Assembly (NCBI GenBank): GCA_004519485.1
Contig: CP038114.1
Location: forward strand, 62,001 to 126,000
From: Nannochloropsis oceanica
Lineage: Eukaryota; Sar; Eustigmatophyceae; Eustigmatales; Monodopsidaceae
Length of the DNA stretch: 64,000 nt
Reading direction: 5' to 3'
Shown here: positions 55,255-64,000 of the stretch, in pieces
Layout: every line of letters starts with the position of its first letter
How positions within the stretch are numbered: the first letter of the stretch is position 1
Program-made: the position numbers and the translations under genes
The notes under the pieces: generated by a model
The model's database searches: none
What the model was told of the DNA's origin: nothing
Seen by the model: the letters and a program-made list of their open reading frames with translations, nothing else

Positions 55255-57303
55255 ATGCCGTCCATGTTTCACTGGGGAGGTGGGAACGGGTGGGAGTGGG
55301 AGCAGGCGTGGACAGGCGAGGACGCTACGTCCTCTTCCTACCAGCAGCATCAACAGCAGCGAGAGCACCTCGATGCCAGCCAGCAATTTCACCAGCACCC
55401 GCTCCAGATGCCACTTCAAGACTACCAAAGTCAGGGGGCGCGGCACAGGAGGAAGAACGCCGATGCCCCTCCTCCTCTTCCCCCTCACCACCGCACCAGC
55501 TCCTCCTCGTCCTTGGCTGCCTCATCTTCCTCCTGGCGTGATCACAACCTCAAACCGCCTCTGACACCCACTCTCTCCCCAACGATATCAACGATGCTTT
55601 CCCCGTCGTCTGGTAGCAGCAGCAGTGGCATCAGTATCAGCGGCAGCGCTAAAGGAAAGAGCGGCCGCTCGGGATCTTCGTCGTCTTCCTCCTCCCCCTC
55701 CCCTACTTCCTCCTCTATTATTGAGAGTCATCGCAAGACAGAGATGTGTCGAAACTGGCCGCGTTGCCGATATGGCATTTCCTGCGCCTTTGCCCACTCC
55801 CCCTCCGAGCTGCGCCGCTTGACTCTAGAGGAGATGGAGCAGAGTGGCCGCATCCCCAACAAGGGCAAGTTCCGCATCTTCCCCTGTCTCACCTGGGTCA
55901 TGACTGGCGCCTGTCCTTACCGCGATCGCTGCGTTTTTATCCACGATGCTAGGGTGAAAGGCGAGCAGGAAGCCTACCTGTTCGCGACCCCCGGCAGTAA
56001 TAACGCTCACCTGTCATCAAAATCACCTCTTTGGTGGCCAGACTACCTCCCCTCTTCCTCTTCCTCCTCCTTATCCTCCTCCTTCTCTTCCTCCACTGCT
56101 TCCTCCGTTAGTGCCTCTACAACGCAGTACGAGGTGGTGGGGAAGGATGGTGGACTGACGTTCTTTGAAGCAACCGTAAAGGCTATTTGGGAGGGGTACA
56201 AACACATCATGGGCAACATCCCCGCCCTCGGGGAGGAAGGGGGAGGGGAAAACGGGGGGGAAGAAGGCTGCGAGGCGGCTTTGAATCGCTTGCCTATTTT
56301 CTTGGCCATCTCTCGTTTGCACCAAAAACAACAGCTGCAACATTGGGAGCAGCAGCAGCAGCAGCAACAACAAGAGCAGCAGCAGCAGTCCTGGAAGAAG
56401 TACCTGACGGCGACAGCATCAGCAGGAGCAGCAGCAACAGCTGCAGCGACGGCTGAGACAACTGGAGCAGACGACGGCTTTGGTTCTGGGTATGTGATGG
56501 GCACGTCGCTATCGCAATCCTCCCCCTCTCTCTCCTACTCCACCTCCTCCTTCCCATCCTCCTTCGATGCTTACGCGCACATCATTCACGCAGCAGCTTC
56601 ACTCCCTGCCCACGCCGTTGTCTCCTTGACGCATCCTACTGCTCCTGCTGCAACTAGTGCCCCTAAACCCTCTACCAGTAGCGTGGATGCAGTTGTCGCA
56701 GTTGTCATGTCTCAAACCCGATTCCAAAATCAGCAGTCACAGCTGCACAAGCAGCAACAGCGGCAACACTCCCCCTCTTTAGTTTTTGTGTCATCCTCCT
56801 CGGACGACGACGACAACAACAACAACAGCAGCAGAAGCAGCAGCAGCAGCAGCAGCAACGGCAATAACAGCTATGATACCTCTGTCCTTCCCTTACTTCT
56901 GCTCCCCTCCCCTGCACTGATCTTCCCTCTCCCCTCCTCCTCCTCCTCCTCCTCCTCCCCCTCCCCCTCCTCCTCCTCCTCCTCCTCCTCCTCTCCCTCT
57001 CCACCCCTCTCCACCTCATCCTCCTACTTGATCAACAATTGGAATTCAAGCACCTGGCCCTCCTCCCCCGCAACAACTTCCGAGACCTATTCTCCCGCTC
57101 TCAGCATCACTTCTGCCGCCTTCTCGCCTGCCTTTCCCAGTCTCACTCTCAGCCCCTTCTCAATCGCACCTTCGCCCTCAGCTGGTCCCTCATCTCCCCC
57201 CTCGCCATCGTTCTCATTGAAAAGTTTTGACGAGATGGTGGGGAAGGAGGGAGGAAAGCTACCGTCGGAGATGCTGGTGGACGGGGAAGAGGAAGAGGAA
57301 TAG
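55255..57303 (+). CDS. Tandem CCCH zinc-finger protein, Ser/Gln-rich
   Basis: A single exon, 682 residues. Two zinc fingers sit at about residues 161-230: KTEMCRNWPRCRYGISCAF (C-x5-C-x5-C-x3-H) and FPCLTWVMTGACPYRDRC (C-x8-C-x5-C-x3-H). The KTEMCRxW lead resembles the TTP/TIS11 K-T-E-x-C start of fingers that bind AU-rich RNA, although the spacing of the first finger is shorter than the usual C-x8. Everything else is low-complexity: Ser, Gln (CAG runs near 56350), Thr/Ala and a Ser run before the end, with acidic residues at the C-terminus (GEEEEE). A role in mRNA turnover or translation control is the family expectation. Polypurine-coded EEGGGENGGEEG lies near residue 325. Confidence 0.8.
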   Translation: MPSMFHWGGGNGWEWEQAWTGEDATSSSYQQHQQQREHLDASQQFHQHPLQMPLQDYQSQGARHRRKNADAPPPLPPHHRTSSSSSLAASSSSWRDHNLKPPLTPTLSPTISTMLSPSSGSSSSGISISGSAKGKSGRSGSSSSSSSPSPTSSSIIESHRKTEMCRNWPRCRYGISCAFAHSPSELRRLTLEEMEQSGRIPNKGKFRIFPCLTWVMTGACPYRDRCVFIHDARVKGEQEAYLFATPGSNNAHLSSKSPLWWPDYLPSSSSSSLSSSFSSSTASSVSASTTQYEVVGKDGGLTFFEATVKAIWEGYKHIMGNIPALGEEGGGENGGEEGCEAALNRLPIFLAISRLHQKQQLQHWEQQQQQQQQEQQQQSWKKYLTATASAGAAATAAATAETTGADDGFGSGYVMGTSLSQSSPSLSYSTSSFPSSFDAYAHIIHAAASLPAHAVVSLTHPTAPAATSAPKPSTSSVDAVVAVVMSQTRFQNQQSQLHKQQQRQHSPSLVFVSSSSDDDDNNNNSSRSSSSSSSNGNNSYDTSVLPLLLLPSPALIFPLPSSSSSSSSPSPSSSSSSSSSPSPPLSTSSSYLINNWNSSTWPSSPATTSETYSPALSITSAAFSPAFPSLTLSPFSIAPSPSAGPSSPPSPSFSLKSFDEMVGKEGGKLPSEMLVDGEEEEE

Positions 57304-58602
57304 AGACAGGACGACGAGAGGGAGGAAGAGGAAAGAGTGGCGTGTTCTTGGTTTTGTTTTGAGTATGCTTTGTCTTCATTAAGGCGCGAGGTTTTGGATG
57401 GGTTGGAGTGAAGTGTAAGACTTACTAGATTGACATGTGAAGGATGGCAAACCGAGCCAAAAAAGGCCTTGGAGAGGTACGATTGGCGCAAGGCGACGGA
57501 AAATTGAGAGAAGAAAGTTAGATGCCAATCGAGAAGGGAAAAACAAGAGATTTTGTACATACCATGTACTCTCTTGCAGAGGTGAATGACCGTAGGGAGG
57601 CAGGGGGTTTAATGGGAGGGTTCTTCTTCGCAGAGGTTTTTAGTTCGAGGCATTGCTTGTGTTCATGTGTATGGGTTTGAAAAGACTTTAATGACTGGGA
57701 GGACCCCCACTGATCAGTAACAAGTGCCGATGGAAAGCAGCCCGATCAGAATGAAAGCAAAGTTACAGAGAAATAGATTGACAGAGATGAGGGGAGCCCT
57801 ATGCGTCCTTACACATCCAGTCACAAGAGTACATCGCTTTATGTACAGCATTTTGACATGGAGGTTGAGCGGTAAACAAAAAAAGAGTCTCATAGTAGAG
57901 CAGTTAGTCCGTAGCACTGAGAGCGTAAACACGCTATGGATGTCAATGAAAGGAAGTAATGACAGCCACACAAAAATGATATGAAAAGATGAATTGAGAG
58001 AATGAATGATAAGCTACGGGATTAATTGGCTAGAAGGGTCCCAAAAAAGAAACGAGAAACAGAAAGGGAATGGCGATGCATGTGAAGAGACAAGGGCGAA
58101 TGGTTGACAAGTCGAGCACGGGGATCTATACAATCAAGTGTTTAGTATGGGTCCCCTTGAGTCGAGGAAGCGCGGGTGCCGAGAACAAGGAAAAACAGAA
58201 GAAAAAACAAGAACTAGCACTACTGCAAAGAGAGAGACTTTTTTTTATTTCCCCTCGTCGCTTACTACCAATAAATTATAGAAAAATATCGCGTAGGACA
58301 CTGAGACAGCAAGGCTGCTCAATCTCGAGAAAACTTTCCCCTAGAAAGCACAAGAATAGGGACAGAGGCACCACGTACATACCACACGTCTCTCTGGAAA
58401 TGTGAACAGCTGCACAGCTGCCTCTCGGAACACCACACACGCGAACCTGCTCCGATTCGTCTCTTTGCCCTGCCCTCTCACGCACTTTGGAACCACGTGC
58501 ACGTCCCACCCACTCATCGCATCGCTCTTTGTCTTTGCCTTCCACAGGTCACTGCGCCAGTCTTCTAAACTGTGCGTGCTCCTGTTCCTACGTCCACTCA
58601 CT
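57304..58602. other. Intergenic region
   Basis: After the CCCH stop, TGTACATACCATGTAC lies at about 57554-57569. The frames in 57724-58405 are short, A-rich and lack domains. The stretch ends in the promoter of the next gene. No gene is supported. Confidence 0.5.
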
Positions 58603-59643
58603 ATGCAGCAACAAGAAGCAGTAGCAGCACGTGCTTGGAATAGCAGACGCGGCTCCACCAAGACTACGACATCTACCTTATCCGTCGCCTTGATGGCCGC
58701 GCTCTTGGCCAGCAGTGTCGTCCCCGAGGCCAGTGCCTTTCTCCCCTTGCACTCCTGTTCTTGCCTGCCCTCCCCCTCATCATGCCGCAGCAGTGTTGCG
58801 AGTCATGCCAGGACTCCGGTCAGCACCCCCCAAAGCTTCGGCAAGCGCGCACTGGTCGTGACGGCCACAGCTGCGTCCTCCTCCAACAAGAAAAAATCCA
58901 CGAAGAAAGGGCTGCGCGGCGATGTCCTGCGGGATTCCGGCAGCAGCACGAGCCGACAGGCCAACGACACGACAGGGTCGGCGGGGGCTGGCTCTGCGTG
59001 TGACCCCAATAACCCTTTCTTTACGTCCGAATTCGGGGAGGATGAAGATGAGAACACAGCAGAAGCAGAAGCAGAGACCGAGGCTGAGAAAGAGAAGCGT
59101 TTGCAGGAAGAGGATGAGTGGCTACTGAACTTTAGCCGGGACGACCCCGACTTGTACACCGAGACCTTCTCCAAGCCCGAGGAGCGGAAAGCCCGGGCTG
59201 CCGCCACCAAGAACCGGTACGACTTTACTTGTCTGACGGTAGAAGAAGTGGCACGGTCCTATCAAGTACCAATTTCGTGGGTTGGGGACGCGTTATGTAA
59301 CTTTGGGGTGGTGCCGCCCATCCAATGGACGGCGCGAATGGGGGATTTAATCGATGGAGAGCAGGCTTATGCGTTGCTGGAGGCGATGCACGGGTGGGAT
59401 CACGCCATTATGTACGACATGTACACTTGGGACAGCTTGCGGGAGTTGGCGGCCTCGCACGATTTACCGATTGCGAAGGTGTTGCAGGTTTGTGACGAGG
59501 AGGGCTTTGCCTTGCCATTCGGGCTGAGGAGTCACTTGCGGTTGGAGCAGTACGCGAGATTGATGCGGCGCCTGGGCCTGGCACGGGAACTGACAGACCA
59601 GATCAAGGAGAATCACCCCGATCCCGATTATCCCTCCACATGA
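58603..59643 (+). CDS. Plastid-targeted protein of unknown function, IF2-N-like helical modules
   Basis: A single exon, 346 residues, ATG at 58603. The N-terminus is a textbook two-part plastid signal: a signal peptide (TLSVALMAALLASSVVPEASAF) with ASAF-LP at cleavage, then a long Ser/Ala/Arg-rich transit region. A middle acidic stretch (EDENTAEAEAETEAEKE) follows. The C-terminal 150 residues hold two similar helical modules, FTCLTVEEVARSYQVPISWV and TWDSLRELAASHDLPIAKVL, both of the type (L)xxLAxxxxxPxxxVxxxxxxxG seen in the N-terminal modules of IF2 and other nucleic-acid-binding winged-helix-like domains. The rest (GLRSHLRLEQYARLMRRLG) is also helical. A role in plastid gene expression is inference from the module only. 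TGTACA lies 50 bases after the stop. Confidence 0.8.
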   Translation: MQQQEAVAARAWNSRRGSTKTTTSTLSVALMAALLASSVVPEASAFLPLHSCSCLPSPSSCRSSVASHARTPVSTPQSFGKRALVVTATAASSSNKKKSTKKGLRGDVLRDSGSSTSRQANDTTGSAGAGSACDPNNPFFTSEFGEDEDENTAEAEAETEAEKEKRLQEEDEWLLNFSRDDPDLYTETFSKPEERKARAAATKNRYDFTCLTVEEVARSYQVPISWVGDALCNFGVVPPIQWTARMGDLIDGEQAYALLEAMHGWDHAIMYDMYTWDSLRELAASHDLPIAKVLQVCDEEGFALPFGLRSHLRLEQYARLMRRLGLARELTDQIKENHPDPDYPST

Positions 59644-60877
59644 AAAGGGAGGTAGGAAGGGAGGGACACGTGGGCGAGAGAGCCCCTTCGCATGTACAGT
59701 TACTCTTCGTCGTCGTGAGCAAACGGACGAGCGAAGGCAAGAAAGCAAGAGAGAAGAGTAATTTAGTAAGGGAGGAAAAAAGCATCAAACGACCGGGCAC
59801 CCCCAAAACTTGAAATGAATGGCAGAAAAGGCATGACTATCTGGCATGTTTCTTTTTCTTCTGTTGTTCTTCGCTTCGGAGCAGTCCTATGGGTCTCTTT
59901 CCTTCCTTGATCCTGCCACCACACGCCCACACACTATGGCGAAGAAAAATACGAGTGGGAAATGAGGAAGAAGAAAGCAGAGGAGAACGTCCTTCCGTAC
60001 ACGTATAGCCACAGAAGAAAGTGAGGTATGAGGACACTAAGGACTCCCCTCGCACAGGATGATACATGGGTATATAAAAGGAAGTAGCGGAGGCAGGTAT
60101 TTTCGTAGGCCTCGGCACATGTCTCTTTTCGTGACATTTCCTTTTGTCCTCCCCACAGACACACACACATTCGTCTTCTCCCTCCCCTCCCTCGATCATT
60201 CCGAAGACAAGGGATAGAAGAGGAAAGGCGATTAACATGCGAGACGTCATAAAAGGAGGAAGGAGGGGAAAAAGTTTAGAAAGAGTGATCCTTTCCTTAT
60301 GTGTAAACTCGCTGCCATTTTATTATCTTTCTTCTCAAGAGCCAAACAAAAAAATAATGAGATGTATTTTTTCCTACTCGCGTGTACGGAACTAATAATG
60401 TGATGTCATGTGTTTGGAGAGGGAGTCCGGTGCTAATCATGAAACCGATCGTGTGGATTCAAGAGTGAGAGTGAAATCAAAGGGTGTGCCGGTAGTGACT
60501 GCGACGCAAACGTAGAACAATAACTCTCATTTCTCCTCTACCTATCTATGATTGGAGCTTGTCAAGATTGGAGGAGAAAATGCGCCTCTACCCTCTTTTG
60601 CTCGGCGTGTGAGAACACATGCACCTAGGCTTGTGGGGCGCCCCGTGTGTGCGTGTGGTTACAGATGCTTGTCTTGCCGATGGTCTCTTTCTCTCTTTCA
60701 CTCTGGTGGTGCCTCTGTACATACTGCCTTCAATCGAATGCTACTCCCGCTTCTTCTTTTTCCCGCGCCCAATTCTGTGGCCTTTCCTGCTGGCTGCCTT
60801 CCTTCTCTCCCTCCCTCTCCTTCCTCCTCCTCCGAGTCCTCCACAGCCCATTTCTCCCTTTCTCAGCGAAGAGCAAT
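59644..60877. terminator. Convergent 3' region, no gene
   Basis: It lies between the stops of the plastid protein and the REEP gene. It contains GA- and CT-rich runs and a few short frames open by composition. I see no gene. Confidence 0.4.
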
Positions 60878-61912
<1,035 letters not shown>

Positions 61913-62697
61913 CTTGACAAAGAGTGGACGAGATAGTGCTGTGGTTAGGAGAACGATAGGAGGGGAGGGAGAGAGGTACATGTGAGATACGGTCGTGGAG
62001 GACGCGTATTGATTAAGGGTGCGCGGACACGGGCGGGTGTTTTTAGGTGGAACCAGAACAAAGAGCAAGAACACCTAACGTCTTTCGTATTGAGCTCCAT
62101 GCCCCCTTGAGGGGACAGCGGTTGCAGCCACACCAACAAGTCCTGAACCTGCAACTGTTGCTGACCAAGACCGTACCCGTGGGATGGCCTGGTTGTGTCC
62201 GGCGGCGTGGTCAAAGAAAAGTGCAGCGCCATGTATGGGCGACGATGTACAGCACAGAAGAACGAAGCTAGACCAGCTTTGCTTAGGACATTAAGAGCTG
62301 ACAAAGCCCGGAGGAACGAATGAAGCAGCGACCACAGCAATGTGAAACAAAGCTAGGGGGTGCGCGTGCTTGAACGAGGACCATGACTGGGATGTGTGTT
62401 ACAAAGAGAAGGGCATGGCGAGTTAAAAACGAGCACACAGCCGTGGTGATGATTCAGGCCACAACTGGGAACAAAATCATCCGCTTCCCTTTTCTTTATC
62501 CCCTCCGCAAACTACCAAAACAGGTCCCCACCTCATGCTGTGCCAGTGCCAGGCGGTGTAATTACTCTTTTGTCAGCATGGCTTGATACACTCGTAGGCG
62601 GACACTCATTTCTGCTTCCCTTCCCACACCTACAGCCGGCTATCCAACGTAACACACAAGAGTGGGGGAAAGTCCTGCCTGAGGCCGCCTGTTGTTC
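61913..62697. promoter_or_regulatory. Divergent intergenic region
   Basis: It lies between the REEP and OTU gene starts, which read outward. Short frames without domains are present. No gene is supported. Confidence 0.45.
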
Positions 62698-64000
62698 ATG
62701 ACCCTATCCTACAGCGACCTCGTCCTTGGTAAGAACTCCTTTTATGCGTGCGGTTTGGCGGGATGTGGAAAGGGGAGGCCGCATTGCCCAATCCAGTGAA
62801 AACGTGTTAGCGTGTATTCCATTGGTGAACCTCGTACTCCCCACCTTGATATGAAACCCTATTACACCGCGAGGGGACGCTTATTTGCATGCGGGTGTTG
62901 ACCCAGTTGTTGCTCACCATCAACTGATAATTGTGTTTTAAGGAAAGCATAGCGTCATGGCACGCTCGACTGTGTGGGCTTAGTGCCTCCTATGAACTGA
63001 CCACTTCTCCCTCTCCTATAGGTTTATGTGTCAATGCGGACACCTACGACGATGGGGAATGTGGGGGGTCTGCAGTAAACAATAGGTGTCACGGTAGTGG
63101 TGGGGCGGATCAACCACCATGTCCCCGCGAGACTGCTGATGCTGCTGTTGCGACCACTGCCGTCGCCACTACGCAATGGGAGTCGCAGCCCCGGCTGCCC
63201 GATGATGCAGAGACTCAGCCGGGCGAAGACGGGTTGGATAGTGGTGGGGAGCAACACCAGCAGCCCTTTCCAGCCGAGGCACTGGGCCGCTTCGACTTTC
63301 GAGTGAAGCCCACGAACTTTGCGCCGGGCTTTAAGACAGTGCGCTCGACGGTGCTCATGGACTGGGACGAGATAAAGTTGTGGTATCAGGGCCAGACCCT
63401 GCTAAAGGAGATAGAGCGGCGTGAATACGTTGTGAAAGGCCTGCGGTGGACTCCCTTCGAGCCCCGGCCTCCGGCCGGAGAGCCTGTCGTGCGGCATCCA
63501 ACCGAACCTCTGGATGAGGAGGAGGGTCAGAGCCTGCGCGTGTTGCGGGATTATGGCGCGAACCTGCGGCCGGTGTGGGTGGATGGTGATGGCTCTTGCT
63601 TGGTACATGCTGTGTCCACGGCGCTCACGGGCTCACAGCTCTACTACGATGCCCTCCGATGGGCCGCGCACAAGGAGCTCCGTGATCACGCCACCTTCTA
63701 CCAACAGGCTGGCTTCGTCACCGAGCAGGACAAGGCCCGTTTTTTGCCACGTTTGGAGGCGGCGGCCAAAGAGGCGGCGGCTCGTGAGCTGAGTGATCGG
63801 GAGAAGAGCATGCGCGAGGCAGCGATACAGATGCGGGACTTCGACAATAGCAGGACTGGCCGTCCCAAGTGGACGCCCGCCTTTCTGGAAGAGGCGGTGG
63901 AGAAGGCCCGGCCCTCAGAGGGCGAGATGCGCGGACCTGCCCAGTATCTGGAGGAGATTCACGTCGCAGCGCTAGCTAACGCCCTCCGTCGACCCATCAT
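62698..64000 (+). CDS. OTU-domain deubiquitinase, 5' part, cut by the right window edge
   Basis: Exon 1 62698-62728 (MTLSYSDLVL + G/GTAAGA) and exon 2 from 63022 (TCCTATAG) in phase 1, open to the window end. About 336 residues are visible. OTU enzymes are cysteine proteases that cut ubiquitin chains. The catalytic loop is VWVDGDGSCLVHAVSTAL, with Asp of DGDGSC and the Cys nucleophile, at about residue 200. Helical ALRWAAHKELRDHATFY follows, then a charged helical insert (RELSDREKSMREAAIQM) and YLEEIHVAALANALRRPII, the typical later OTU strand/helix leading to the catalytic His, which lies beyond the edge. The region before the OTU core has DFRVKPTNFAPG and DWDEIKLWYQGQTLLKEIE-like folded segments. 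The pattern recalls VCPIP1/TNFAIP3-type OTUs. The very short first exon is the least certain part. Confidence 0.85.

Overview
The window looks like nuclear DNA of a photosynthetic stramenopile, most likely a eustigmatophyte of the Nannochloropsis/Microchloropsis type. Three predicted proteins begin with a signal peptide followed by an AF-type cleavage motif (AHAF, DAF, ASAF), the two-part plastid targeting signal of algae with red-derived complex plastids. Genes are eukaryotic, dense, on both strands, with short GT-AG introns (roughly 70 to 440 bases). Exons carry long polypurine runs read as Gly/Arg/Glu-rich inserts, and CAG/AAC repeats read as poly-Ser, poly-Gln or poly-Asn. All assignments come from reading translations and splice phases by eye; no searches were run. 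Splice sites were accepted when the reading phase closed across every junction.

Layout: 1-410 is the end of an unknown gene. 996-4153 encodes a three-exon coiled-coil protein and 4792-5190 a small unknown one. 6241-9068(-) is an F-box protein with a poly-Asn tract. 9865-11324 is a DnaJ protein that lacks the zinc finger. 11802-13343(-) is a PlsC-type acyltransferase. 14008-15471(-) is a plastid fibrillin and 15759-18039(+) a plastid riboflavin synthase; these two are divergent. 18690-20622 is a PPPDE/DeSI peptidase with a helical C-terminal domain, 20913-22166(-) a SET protein and 22400-25357 a PPR protein.

25.4-31.4 kb is a gene-poor, A+T-richer island with a decayed gene and copies of a small inverted-repeat transposon family. 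31435-35817 is a 1253-residue single-pass membrane protein. 35.8-37.5 kb is empty.

37555-38969 is RBM42, 39178-41157(-) inositol-pentakisphosphate 2-kinase, 41498-42527(-) a short-chain dehydrogenase, 43026-43776 a small helical protein perhaps related to AIRIM/C1orf109, 44599-48350(-) ubiquitin-activating enzyme E1, 48821-50435(-) an Rpp38-like L7Ae protein and 50882-51298 a CoA-binding-fold protein. 52207-53277 encodes a membrane protein built of four TMEM14-like repeats. 53592-54806(-) is a methyltransferase with an NPPY motif, 55255-57303 a CCCH zinc-finger protein, 58603-59643 a plastid-targeted protein and 60878-61912(-) a REEP/DP1/Yop1 protein. 62698-64000 is the 5' part of an OTU deubiquitinase cut by the window edge.

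There is no operon-like logic; neighbours are mostly unrelated housekeeping genes. Loose themes are ubiquitin/SUMO handling (E1, OTU, F-box, PPPDE), plastid biology (fibrillin, riboflavin synthase, the 58.6 kb protein) and RNA processing (RBM42, Rpp38, PPR, CCCH). The best candidates for something new are the fourfold TMEM14-like protein, the zinc-finger-less DnaJ that has both a signal peptide and a CaaX box, the 1253-residue surface-type protein and the orphan NPPY methyltransferase.
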